The notes below the pieces were generated by a model. The model was not told the DNA's origin. It ran no database searches and saw nothing but the letters and a program-made list of their open reading frames with translations. A program made the translations under genes and the position numbers. DNA of 64,000 nt, from contig NC_087082.1 of the NCBI RefSeq assembly GCF_026151205.1, forward strand, positions 4,657,908-4,721,907, given 5' to 3'. Shown here one piece after another: positions 41,558-52,900 of this stretch (the first letter of the stretch is position 1; every line of letters begins with the position of its first letter). The stretch is from Bolinopsis microptera (Eukaryota > Ctenophora > Tentaculata > Lobata > Bolinopsidae).

Positions 41558-44512
41558 TTGTTTTATAGTAACAGTAATAGTTTATATAATAAGTTTTGTG
41601 AATTGAGAAATGCTGTTTCGCTGTACCAGTCTGACATTGTTTGCATAAATGAAACTCATTTTAACAATGAAATTATTGATGCTGAAATTAGCATACCTGG
41701 TTTCAAAATATTTAGAAAAGATAGAGATTTTACAGTTAATGAAGAAGTAGGAGAAAGTTCTGTTAGTAGTGGTGGAGGCTGTATTATTTATATTAAAGAC
41801 TCTTTGAACCCAGTTGTTATAGATTGGTTTAGGGTCACTGATTCGATTGCTGTTGAATTCGATAGCAACATTGGTAGGGTAAATATTGCATGTATTTATA
41901 GATCAATGTCTCTTTCTAAAGCGCAGAACAATGCGATGACCAAAATGATTGCAAAACTAGCTGTTTTTAATGTTGATTCAATCCTAGTTGGAGATTTAAA
42001 TTTACCAAATGTATCTTGGCTTAGTGGAACTGTTAATGCTCCTTTAGGAACAAGTAATAAGGGTTTAATTATAGAAAAGAATTTTATGGAATGTGTACAA
42101 GACAATGGCTTGGTTTGGTATATCACAGATGAAGTTACCAGACGTAGAGTTGTCAGCGGTAAACTTCAAGAGAGTACACTAGATCAGGTTCTCTCTACAA
42201 ACGAAGCTATTGTCAATGAAGTAATGATTGTCTCCCCCTTGGGGAAGAGCGATCATGTTTGTTTTAATGTAGAATTAAATCTAAGTCTTAGTAACAGTAA
42301 GCAAGATGATGAGGCTGCAAAGGAGCCTAGAAAGTTATGGGGAAAAGTCTCTGGCAAAGAATTGTTACACAGATCAGCTGAAATTGACTGGTCTTTTAGT
42401 GAGGGTACTTTAACTTCTGAAGATATGTGGAGTGAGTTACACTCAAAGCTTAACTTAGTATCTGATATAGTTCCGACGGAAAAGAACTTTAAATGTGAGC
42501 CTTGGGCAAATTCATCCTTAAAAAGATGCAGGAAAAAGACAGATAAATGTTGGTATATTTTTGATAATAATCCTTCTTCTGAAAATCTTAATGTTGCACT
42601 GAACCAACAAGGACAGTTTGATAGTAAGTCATTTAAGTGTAAAGTTAATTATGAAAGAAAAATTACACAGTGTATGAAATATAATACGAAGCCATTTTAT
42701 GCATATTTAAGAGGGAAAAGAGTGTTAAAAAGTTGTGTATCATCCCTGGAAAAACCGGACGGATCTTTGACCAAAAGTAATTTTGAAACTGCCGAAGTAT
42801 TGGCTGATGCTTTTGCTTCAGTTTTTGTCAAAGAACCAGATGGACCTTTGAACAGAGAATGTTATTTTATTGCGGATGAGTTACACATTGAAAATATTGA
42901 GATAACAATGGATGATGTTGGCAGAGAACTGAAAAGAATTAATATTAGTAAAAGTAAAGGGCCAGATGGCATTCATCCTAAATTATTAAAAGAACTTGAA
43001 CATAATTCAAGTTTTGTTTCTGCTGTGACTAAATTATTTCAAACATGTGCTTCAAGTGGAAAAATTCCAGAACAGTGGAAGACAGCAAATGTTACATCTC
43101 TTTATAAAAAGGGTAGTCGGAAAGATGCCCTAAATTACAGGCCAGTGTCACTTACATGCATTTTATGTAAATTATATGAAAAATTAGTAAGGAGGCATAT
43201 TATGAGTTTTGTTAGTAAGAAAATAAATCCAAACCAGCATGGATTTGTAGAAGGTAAATCTTGTTTATCTAATCTATTAGAGAGTGTAGAATGTATCATC
43301 GAACTATTAGAAGATGGTGCACCCGTAGATGTGTTTTACTTAGATTTTTGTAAAGCATTTGATAGTGTTCCACATCATAGACTACTTACAAAAATGAGAA
43401 ATTTGGGTATAAGTGGTAACACTTTAGATATTGTGAAAGACTTTTTATCTGGAAGAAGATTTAAGACATTTGTTGGTGGAGCATATTCCTACCTTCGTGA
43501 TGTTTTATCAGGCGTCCCACAAGGGTCTGTTTTAGGTCCTTTATTGTTTGTCATTTTTATCAATGACTTGCCTGATTGTATTAATGGTATATCTAAACTG
43601 TTTGCAGATGATCTTAAAGTTATTATGGATGCCAATGACACTGAAAGCACTTTCAATATGTTAGAAAGCTTGCAAAACTGGCAAAATGTGTGGCTGTTAA
43701 AGTTTAATCCTAGCAAATGCAAAATAATGCATGTTCCATTTAATGAAAATCCCCTTCAAGAATATGTATTTAGTGGTGTTACACTTGAATGTATTGAAGC
43801 AGAGAAAGATCTTGGAGTTTTAACTTCTTCAGATTTGAAATGGTCGAAACATATTAAAAGTTGTATTAGTAAAGCAAACAGTATGATTGCATGGGTTACA
43901 AGGAATCTCATTATAAGAGAAATTAATGTTATGAGAAATGTTTATAAAACTATAATAAGACCCCACTTGGAGTATTGTGCTCAGTTGTGGTCTCCACCTG
44001 CCTGCCATGGGAATTGGGCTACTATCATTGAACTGGAAAATGTCCAGAGAAGGTTCACACGCCTTATTGATGATATTGGAACACTTCCTTACAGTGAAAG
44101 GTTGGATGCCTTACAGATTACAACACTCGCAGAGAGACGGGTTAGAGGAGATTTGATTGAAGCCTACAAAATTGTAAATGGATTGGTTGAGTATGGAAAA
44201 GATATTTTCAATTTAAGTAGATCGGGAGATAAAATTGTTAGCACTAAATCTAACAATATTGATAGAAATATTAAAACCTTGTCTAATAATTTTTTATCAG
44301 AGCGTGTTATCAGCTTTTGGAATAAATTGCCATCTTTTGTTAGAAATTCAGTGTCTGTTATTGATTTTAAAATTAATCTAGAAGAATTTAAAAAGACTAA
44401 TAATTTAGTAGACACAGGCAACTTTTGGGAAGTGTCAAATATAGTTTTAGCAAAAATAGAGGGTGTAAATTATATCAAAAAAGAAGAAGCAACAAGTCCA
44501 ATATTTATATAA
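41558..44512 (+). CDS. LINE ORF2: AP-like endonuclease and reverse transcriptase
   Basis: About 984 residues. The endonuclease occupies about 1-250 (SNSNSLYNKF, DIVCINETHFN, GDLNLPNVSW, SPLGKSDHV), so the catalytic Asn, Glu, Asp/Asn and Ser-Asp-His are all present. The reverse transcriptase is about 480-760 (PVSLTCILCKLYEKLV, LDFCKAFDSVPHHRLL, SGVPQGSVLGPLLF, FADDLKV with the catalytic Asp pair). The C-terminal region has the RPHLEYCAQLW block. The frame is open back to 41474, so it overlaps the end of ORF1 in the -1 frame. No ATG lies near its start (41558 is TTG), so translation must use frameshifting, re-initiation or a non-ATG start. It drives target-primed reverse transcription. Confidence 0.92.
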   Translation: MFYSNSNSLYNKFCELRNAVSLYQSDIVCINETHFNNEIIDAEISIPGFKIFRKDRDFTVNEEVGESSVSSGGGCIIYIKDSLNPVVIDWFRVTDSIAVEFDSNIGRVNIACIYRSMSLSKAQNNAMTKMIAKLAVFNVDSILVGDLNLPNVSWLSGTVNAPLGTSNKGLIIEKNFMECVQDNGLVWYITDEVTRRRVVSGKLQESTLDQVLSTNEAIVNEVMIVSPLGKSDHVCFNVELNLSLSNSKQDDEAAKEPRKLWGKVSGKELLHRSAEIDWSFSEGTLTSEDMWSELHSKLNLVSDIVPTEKNFKCEPWANSSLKRCRKKTDKCWYIFDNNPSSENLNVALNQQGQFDSKSFKCKVNYERKITQCMKYNTKPFYAYLRGKRVLKSCVSSLEKPDGSLTKSNFETAEVLADAFASVFVKEPDGPLNRECYFIADELHIENIEITMDDVGRELKRINISKSKGPDGIHPKLLKELEHNSSFVSAVTKLFQTCASSGKIPEQWKTANVTSLYKKGSRKDALNYRPVSLTCILCKLYEKLVRRHIMSFVSKKINPNQHGFVEGKSCLSNLLESVECIIELLEDGAPVDVFYLDFCKAFDSVPHHRLLTKMRNLGISGNTLDIVKDFLSGRRFKTFVGGAYSYLRDVLSGVPQGSVLGPLLFVIFINDLPDCINGISKLFADDLKVIMDANDTESTFNMLESLQNWQNVWLLKFNPSKCKIMHVPFNENPLQEYVFSGVTLECIEAEKDLGVLTSSDLKWSKHIKSCISKANSMIAWVTRNLIIREINVMRNVYKTIIRPHLEYCAQLWSPPACHGNWATIIELENVQRRFTRLIDDIGTLPYSERLDALQITTLAERRVRGDLIEAYKIVNGLVEYGKDIFNLSRSGDKIVSTKSNNIDRNIKTLSNNFLSERVISFWNKLPSFVRNSVSVIDFKINLEEFKKTNNLVDTGNFWEVSNIVLAKIEGVNYIKKEEATSPIFI

Positions 44513-44780
44513 AAATCCTCGTGTTGCCAAGAGAAAGGGAATAAATATCTCATGAATTTGTTTTTATTTATTTATTTTAAATTAACGGTTTTTAACTTTT
44601 TAAACTTTTTTATATGTAAATAAATTATGACAATTATGTTATTTATAGAATTTGTTTGTTTTTTAATGACGAAGGCTGTGAAATGTTCACAGTTCTGATA
44701 ATGAGGAAATCAGAAAGAATGTTTAAAACTAGTGATGATGTTTATGTCATTATTCTTAATCTAATCTAATCTAATCTTAG

Positions 44781-46498
44781 GGAATTTCATCTAAGTTATT
44801 ATATTATCTTGAATATTATTTTGATAGGCTGATGAGTTTCATGCAGAGATATCTTGTGGTCATCATCCAGTTTTCGAATCTTTTGTAAGAAAACCTGCCA
44901 ACTTTTCTTGGATATCTTCTTGTTAGGTGTATCTGCCTTATCTAGTCAGGATTTAATTTGCAGTTATAAACTTCTGTTTTCTTGATAGTTTCACCCCCGT
45001 TCAAGGCGAGATGCACAATCTCTACTGTCATTTAAGTATCATTTACAGCTGAGCATAAGGGTTAAATTTAAATTATTTAACCTTTTGGTGCTGTATAAAA
45101 GTTACATTAATTTATTATTATTATTATTATTATACGTACTTGCAAAATGTTTGCTCCAAATATTGACCGTCGACGAGTCCAAATCTCTGACTTATCAATA
45201 ACATTTTTACTGGATCTTTGTACCTAGCAGTAGAAATTTAGTTTAATTTATAAAATTTTGTAGAAATTTATCTTTTTGTACTTTACAACCCCATACAAAT
45301 GCTACAAATCCTTAATCAGTAATTATAATCTCTTGTTATAGATCACGATATCATATATTTTGATAATTTGAAAGTTTTCGTTATCTTTAATGTAACTATA
45401 TTATATAAATATAAATTGATAAAAAGTATAATTAATAAAATATGTTCAATAAAGTGTGTTTTATAATTATGATTTATGGTACATTGTTATTTATCATATT
45501 TATATTTTAGGCTGTAACCTTATAAGTTCAATTGAATAAACCTAGCATGCCTTGGTTGCAGCATCGCTTCACTTATAGGTGCATATAGGGCCCGATGTAA
45601 TTGCTAGGAGGGAGGATCCTGGACCCCGAAATCCACCACTTTTCTGTTTTCAGAGGTACCAATGTGGCAGGAAACCAGGGCTCATGCTGCCGCTGAGCTA
45701 AAGCAGTAGAGGGGATGGCGGCTTCTCTAGGATCTAACACGTCCTGAAGCAGACCAACACTATGTCCCAACGCACTGGTGTTGGGATGTCTGCCCCCGGT
45801 GCCTGTCCGGGTCAATAAAGCAGTCAAGCATCATGTATGTTATGTTGAGCATTCTCAACCAACAAATGTGGGAACTCCCACAAAACACCAAAACAGATCT
45901 AAAGAGACACTTAACAACATTGGAAAAATAGACTGCAATTTGTTTATATAATTTATAAAGCGTATATTATTGCCCACGTTAAGGGGCCTGTTAATAATTT
46001 ATTAAATTACCGTATTAGCTATTTTAGATTTAATAATAATGTAATTGCTATGATCAGTTTACTGGTCAACTGGTGTTTCGGTGTCCCTAATTTTGTTTAC
46101 ACTCGGTCACTTGTCAAGGCATGTAAGGTCATTTGGCGATATTTTCTTTGAAATAAAATGATGTATTTGTGTAACAATTTGAAAGTTTATTGATTTAAAA
46201 AAAAATTCTTGATATGTACATGTGATGATGTTTGTGCCATTATTATTTGATTTGATTTGTTTTTGGGATTCTAGTTTAAGTAACTTGCATTAACAAAATC
46301 CTTAATTTAATATCTTTCACACCAACTTACTTCCAAATACTGGACCATTTTAACTCCAGAAAAATGGCTTAACTTTTTGGGGGGAAAGTATCCAGTAAAT
46401 CACTATTTTATGGTAAATCAGGGTATGGCAAATCAGAGTTTTACTGTGCTACCATTACATTATTTGGCTGCACTAATACTTCATTATTTACCTAGAAC
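44781..46498. other. intergenic; SINE-like stretch at 45573-45835
   Basis: Mostly AT-rich with a (TTA)n run at 45110-45133. The GC-richer block 45573-45835 shows, on the minus strand, an A-box-like TAGCTCAGCGG and a weak B-box-like TTTCGGGGTCC, suggesting a decayed tRNA-derived SINE. No protein gene is supported. Confidence 0.35.
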
Positions 46499-49172
46499 AT
46501 GGATTTGTCAAAGAGAAGCAAAGAATTAATTTCTGGAGCAATTGCTGTTCTTTTACTCATTCTTGCTGTTCTTCTCACACTGCTTCTGAATGGTGGCAGC
46601 TTCTCAACAACCATGCTACCCTTTGATCTGGACGATAGAACCATAAGTTACCCAGTCCTGCCAGACACTATCGATGGTGTTGTTAACGTGGTAGTGAACT
46701 CTGTTGTAGCAGTTGGTCTGATGATCTTATGGCTTCTTCTCCATAGAAAAAAAATTGGTAGAAATAAAACAGCTCTATTTCTCCTTGCGGTATACCTTGT
46801 TCTGATGGGAGGAATCCTTGTTAACCTTCTCACGAATGTCATTAAGCACTTTAGAGGTGGTTTGCGTCCTCACTTTATTGCTGGTTGCGAACCAGATGAG
46901 ACCATTGTGGCTGATTTGCGGATTAAAAAGGAATCTTGGGTAGATTTGAAAACATCTAAAATTATTTGCACACACAAAGGAAAGCCAGAGTTCAGGTGGT
47001 CATTTCCTTCAGGACATTCTTCTACCGTAAGTTTTTTTCTTGCATAAGTATCCTTGCTGTACTGCTGTAGTTTATCATATAAAACGTGGTTTTTGTGATT
47101 ATCTATTAAGATGAAATGATAATTGATTAGGCCCTAAACTATAAATTATAATATAATATAATATTGGGTATAATTATGACGTAAATAAACAATAAACCTA
47201 ATTGCTTAATATGTTCACCCGAGAAACAGCTTTAGTTAGGATACAATAAAATTAGTCAGGAAATCAGTGTGGATGTGCGCCTTAAAAATAACAGTATTGC
47301 AAATAACATTGTACCTTCAAATTCAGGTGACCTCATTTTCAAAATGAGGTGATTTCATTATTTTGGTGAAGCATTGTATCAGTACAATTTTTGTACACAA
47401 TATAAATACACAGTAAAGATAGTCTGCCAATATTTTACTTGTATTCCCTGAAATGTTGGATGATGACAGTTTACTCAACCCATGATTTCGAAATTCGGAC
47501 AAAAAGTACCACTTCGATATAATATTGTAGGAGGTTAAAAATACATTTTAAAAGTTTCTTTTGTTAGGCAGTAGGCTCGGTATCATGTCTCTTAGTAATC
47601 GACGCATCAAACTAGCTACAGTTGGAATTACGCTGTGTTTGCTACTTTTTGTCACTACTCTCTTGAAATTTACCAGTGTGTTTCCAACACACATACGTCC
47701 CTTTTGTAAGGATGATCCTTCATTGAACTATCCATCTGTGCCAGAAACTCTAAGTGGACCGTTACTTTTGCTGATGTGCTTGGTGGTACCCCTGCTTTGC
47801 TTGATTTTGCCACGTCTCCCCTCCCCTCCTACTGACGGTTTCCTTTATACTTTACCTTGCTTTGGAAACCTGCTGACACTCATCCTCACTAATGCTCTGA
47901 AATGTATGGCGGGAGAGTTAAGACCAAGCTTTTTGGCTCTATGCAAATTGAATGAGTCTATGGTGCTGGTAGGGGACTGTGTTAATAGCACAGTTTCTGC
48001 TGTTATTTGCACTGGAGAGGTAGCAATGGATGGCAGACATTCATTCCCTTCAAGTCATTGCTCCCAGGTGTGCCTCTTGTTGATATAATATATGGAATAG
48101 GGCGAGATACCAAGCTACACCTTGAATTCTAAACCTTGATCTAGAGTAACTCAATTTTCATAGGTAGTGAAATTCTGCAAAAATAACAACTTAAGAAGTT
48201 GAAGTCAATTGGAAATAATAAAGTTGTGGTCCTTAACTGGGATCAAATAGTAGTATGCTATGGTTAATGGTAGACAATTTTTATTTCTTAAGAAGTCTAA
48301 TTTTGTTAACATTTTCTAATAGAACATATTTCAGGCATTCTTCGGGGCTATCTTGTCCATCCTGATAATCCAGGACTTACCCACCGATATTTCAAATGCG
48401 TGGAGTCCACTTTGGTTGACAGTCAAAGCGTCCCTCCAATTTTGTATCATTACTTTTTCATCCTGGGTTGCTGTCAGTCGCCTTGTTGGTAAGTGTTAAA
48501 CTTTAAAGTATGACTGAAGCTGAGTGTACTTTGTATCAATATATAAACACCTGCCAATTTTATTATCATACATACAATAATAAGTTCATTGTTAACTTAT
48601 TAATCTGAATTTCAGACTACCATCACCACTGGTGGGATGTATTGGCGGGAGGTTTATTGGGCACTGTGTTTGCTGTGGTTCTTTTCAAATGGTTCCTTGA
48701 ACCAGTCATGAAGCACATATCTGAATTTGAAGATCCTGAAACTTCAGGTATGTCATAAAATCTGATCGAGTGTAAAGATCATAATTACTAAGTGTTATTC
48801 ACTGTCATTTGCATTGCATATTTGATAGGTAGTTATTATAAAGATGTGTTTAAGGGTAGGGCCTAATTTTGAAGTCTAGTAAATTCTTGAATCGTTCCTA
48901 ACAATAAGATACCTAATTACTTACTTATGATTGATCTAATAGCCTCAGGGCCCATGCCTTTTTTTATCGATAATCCACCTTTTTTGAGAACCATAAACGT
49001 AATGAAAGTTTTACGGGTTCTTCTCGCAGAATAACCAAAATAAATAGCAATGTATATTGTATACTTTGTTTAATTATCAATTGTATTATTACTAGTTGAT
49101 GTGAATGCTGTGAATGTGAAGGCGAGTGAAGGTGCTGAGCGACAAACGTCTACAGTGTTGCTTCTAGACTAA
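46499..49172 (+). CDS. lipid phosphate phosphatase (PAP2), isoform from upstream first exon
   Basis: First exon 46499-47026 encodes 176 residues with three or four membrane segments (about 11-31, 59-80, 90-112), PAP2 motif C1 (KHFRGGLRP) and C2 (SFPSGHSS). It ends in phase 0 right after C2. No C3-coding exon exists before the next first exon, and the next usable acceptor is 48334, also phase 0. Joined to 48335-48488, 48616-48747 and 49096-49172 it gives a 296-residue protein with C3 (SRLVDYHHHWWDV). The family dephosphorylates phosphatidate, lysophosphatidate and related lipids at the outer membrane face. Sharing the downstream exons with the 47585 exon is inferred from phase and layout; the alternative is a decayed gene fragment. 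Confidence 0.7.
47585..49172 (+). CDS. lipid phosphate phosphatase (PAP2), isoform from second first exon
   Basis: Exons 47585-48067, 48335-48488, 48616-48747, 49096-49172, all GT-AG and in frame: 281 residues. Motif C1 is KCMAGELRP, C2 is SFPSSHCS, C3 is SRLVDYHHHWWDV. C2 normally reads PSGH; here the Gly is Ser, while the catalytic histidines are kept. About six membrane segments, with the C-terminus ending in an acidic tail. A polyadenylation signal AATAAA lies at 49203, about 30 bases after the stop. The first exon is a diverged duplicate of 46499-47026, with the same end relative to C2. Confidence 0.88.
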
Positions 49173-49202
49173 TTCACCGCTGAGGTTAAGAGATTGGCTA
49201 TA

Positions 49203-49208
49203 AATAAA
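49203..49208 (+). terminator. AATAAA polyadenylation signal
   Basis: Canonical hexamer 30 bases beyond the stop codon of the PAP2 gene, followed by a TGTGT-rich stretch (about 49236-49250) of the kind that promotes cleavage. Confidence 0.6.
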
Positions 49209-51317
49209 GCCAAGTTTGCTGTGCGTTCTTCTTGCTGTGTGTGTATGTGTGCCAAAAATTATTATATTTTGGCAATTTTATCGTATCGCAGGTACCAATC
49301 CTGCAAGAAGCACTGTAGTTCCAAATCCAAATACTTGTCCAGGGGAACTGAACAAATTTGCATAAAATAGCACAGGGACAGAAAGATGAAGCATAGTTAT
49401 CCGGGTAATCGTGTGATACTGTGCATGTGGATTTGTTGTTGTTGCATGAATCAAAGTGTCATTCACGCAAAGAAGCATTGCCAAAAAATCATTAATTTAA
49501 ATTTCTTGTTCATAAAATTACACACTTTGAAAGTGTGTAATCTTGTGAACGAAAAATAAAAATGAATGCTTCTTTAGCTTTGGCTATCATATGTGATAGA
49601 TTATAATATGTAATAATATCATCAAACACTGTAAGCTACGTGTCTAGGACTCTCGTGACTGTTAGATCTTTAGATCAGTGATTACAAATTCCAAAACAAG
49701 ATGCTTTCGCATTTCAGAGATGATTAAATAATGATGGGATATTACACCCAGTTTAATTAAATGGGAGAGCAGATAGAGTTAGAGTGTTTAGAGTTACCGC
49801 CCTACCAGTAGCGCTCTGAATTGATTGAAATTTACGACTTAAACCTGCGTGTCTCTTGTTTTCGTTATTGATTTTTCTTGAACTTCGCTGTTATATTTTG
49901 TCATCTTATTGAAAACTTTAAAATGTCTAGAATTGGCTTGAATTTTAATAATTGCTGACATAGCTGAGCTGTTTGCATTCTTGTATGTTTCGAATTTAAA
50001 TCGGCAATTCCATCTGCGCTACAATTATCGTGTCAATGTTCTTTATTGCATGAATGCATGAACTATTTATTTCGCATCATACACTTTATGTTCTCTTTAC
50101 ACTTTAAGTTCTCGGTTTATTATAAGACTGTTATCAAAATAGACTCACCATTATATTTCTTTTATCTGCCAGGTTTTGCAATTTGCATTAATTGAAAGGT
50201 GTGGTCCACCTCCATGATTCAAAGATGATGACCTCCTTTTTGACAATAACTCTGACTAACTCCGCTGAATATTGTGCAATGTAACTGATAAGTGTTTTAT
50301 CTGCAGGTGTTAATATCTCTAAAACGTACTATGGCGCAGCACACAATCAGCACAGAAAACCCGACCCTTGATAAAAGTGCTTTTAGTATTTGAGTGTAGA
50401 GTGTTAAAAATTAGTAAGAGTATGTTTATCAGAACTCAAATTATGGACTGTTAAAGTTTTTTTCGATTAAGTCTCTGGAGATACATATAACCTTTACTTT
50501 TCAGACTTTTTGTTAGACTTCATAATCAAATGTGGAATATTCCTGTGTGATGCGACTCAAACTATTACTTATTTAATAATTTTCCTGTCAGTGGGCGAAC
50601 GGAATGATTTCATCTTAGTTTTATAGAATATATATAAACTAATATTGTTTGGCTGACTATGTAGTATGTCATTAAATACATCAGTCTTTAATAAGTTAAT
50701 TAGAAAAATATCGCTTAGTAAATTTACTATTTAAAGTGATAAATTAGTCAGAAACCTTAATCACAGGTTATAACGTTGGTTAGAATATAAAACGTATTTG
50801 AGCTGTGCTCTTAATCGTTGAACGTGTACTAACATAAGAAAATAAGAGGAGCTTATGTCAAGATAATCTTTTTGCGAGGAATATAATTAGTAAACGATGC
50901 AATTATATTTATTTCATTTTCCAGTACAGTACAGTTAATTGTTGTATAGTATGTTATATAAATTGGTTTAATTTCGTTTAGCTTGTGAATCCATAAAACT
51001 ATAACACCTTATCAAGAGGATCGTGATATACAGTGACTTCTGCTTTAAGTTTAATTAATACTTTTTCTCCGATCGACTAATTGAAAATTAGACAACCTTT
51101 TTTTAAATTATAACAAATTAGTGACATAACTCTCATATAACTGATAATTAAATTTGTGAATTCCATTTGAATAATAATTCAGAAAAACATCATCGATCAG
51201 AGAAAAACAAAATTGAACGCTATTGATTCTTTGGATGTCATGATTGACACAAATAATTTATCCGTTAATTGTTATATTATATTACTCTATACCGTCATAA
51301 TGTTATAGTGCTCGTAT

Positions 51318-51396
51318 ACCCTAGCTAGACGGTACGTGACGCATCACGTGATGTGTTACGTGATGGATCACGTGTCACGTACCGCCTAGCTAGGGT
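51318..51396. repeat. 79-bp palindrome rich in CACGTG
   Basis: ACCCTAGCTAGACGGTACGT at one end is mirrored by ACGTACCGCCTAGCTAGGGT at the other, with TCACGTGATG and ATCACGTGTC inside. The mirror is imperfect only near the centre. Likely a minimal foldback element. Confidence 0.75.
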
Positions 51397-52325
51397 CTCA
51401 TGAAGACACTCAGTTTACAGTTTTGATTCTTTTGATTTCGTTGTTTAACCTTAACCTCTGTAACTACTCCATATTACTGTAACATACTATTTTCTAGTTT
51501 GATTTATCAACTATTGCGTGTTTACTGGTTTATTTTAATGGCAATAACTTTTTTGTGCCCGCACAAGAGCAAACAATGTCAAATGTTCAGTAAACCTCTG
51601 AAAATGTACATGTATTTAGAAGTTAATGAGGTAACGTATCAGGCTGGGGACTGGGGAGCTCGAGTTGCCTCGAACTTCAGAATAAAAATTGGTACTAATT
51701 TAACTATTTAAGCATTCTCTCAGTTTGAATTTGTGATTCAGCGTGTTAGTTGTCAAATTTTTATTTGAAGGGACAGGCTAGGTGTTACTGAGCGTTGAAA
51801 TTTTTCACGAAAGTCATTTTTCGACATCAACTACCGAAATGAACAATTCGACGAGTTAGTTTTAGAGACCTTTTCAGACATTTCGGAAATAAAATCGACA
51901 ATTAGAGGATTGCACTAAGTACCCGCCATAGTTAGTGAAACTCCCTGAACAGCTGAGCAGCCGAATCCAGGCTCCATTAAAAATGAAATCATACTGATTC
52001 CTGGCATCGGTTGAAACCTAATTCCGGTCAATTCCACTAACATTACAGTATGAAGTGATAAAAGTCTCCCCATTTTAGTTCAGGGGGAACTGAGGAAAAG
52101 GTGCATAATTAATTAAGTTCCTCGACATTACCCATGTTATTGTCTTCTAGATGAGAATCTGGGGGCCTAGTTATCTCACAATCTTATGAGAGAGTGGTCA
52201 GTCAAGAAATTCCAAAACTTTAGTATAACCCCGGAGTATTGGGCATTTGTCTCTCTCCTAGGGGGAGGAGTTTTAAATTTAAGTTTGAGTAGCTATGTAC
52301 TGAGGCTCGACGTCAGAGATTAGAC

Positions 52326-52375
52326 CACGTGCTAGACCACATGTTATACCCACGTGCTAGCAGCTAGACCACGTG
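52326..52375. promoter_or_regulatory. cluster of three CACGTG E-boxes
   Basis: CACGTG at 52326, 52351 and 52370, two of them within a GCTAGACCACGTG-type context, about 530 bp upstream of the third PAP2 start codon. bHLH factors bind this hexamer; the regulatory role is inferred. The block could also derive from repeat DNA. Confidence 0.35.
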
Positions 52376-52900
52376 GTAACTTCTTACCATGTAGTACTGC
52401 AATAGTCAGTCGGCAACACCTTTTTAATTAAGAGGGAAGAGAAGAAATTGCAGTTCTGATTTTAAAATTGAGCCACAACTGGGCAGAAACAATAATACAT
52501 AATGTTACAGAATCGCTCTTGATACGAACCAATATTCAGATTGATCAGTAGACATGAATTAATTTCAGGCTTTGAATAAATTTCCATTATATAACATTGT
52601 ATGGTAAATAATTAAAAAGCGTGGCTTGCGCTCAGCTGCCTTTCACTTTGGAGGTAAGTGTACGGTACTATACTATCAGTATAATATATATTATGTAATA
52701 TGTTATAAGTTACCAGTATTCAGTATTACTATATAAAATACATGTAAATACATGTATTTAATCTGTTACTGTAGAGTGCCTCTGTTACAAGCTCTGCTAC
52801 CAGCTCTTTCATCTCTAGGCTTGGTTTGAAGGGAACGCATTAAATTTAGATTGACGATTTATTTATGACATCATTTCTTTAGGATAGCTATTCATCCGTG

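Larger units (their letters stand above)
40560..44780 (+). mobile_element. apparently intact CR1/Jockey-type LINE with PHD-finger ORF1
   Basis: Two long uninterrupted frames (40632-41540 and 41558-44512), a 3' UTR, and a (TCTAA)n-type tail at about 44755-44778. The 5' boundary is uncertain; sequence shared with 10212-10308 begins at about 40594. Endonuclease, reverse transcriptase and ORF1 are all present and open, so this copy could be active or very young. Relatives in the window: the broken copy at 35306-38645 and the leader copy at 10212. Confidence 0.9.
49209..52900. other. intergenic between PAP2 units
   Basis: 3.7 kb of AT-rich DNA without a supported gene. It holds a small hairpin (TTACACACTT / AGTGTGTAA, about 49526-49549), the palindrome at 51318 and an E-box cluster at 52326. 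Confidence 0.45.
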
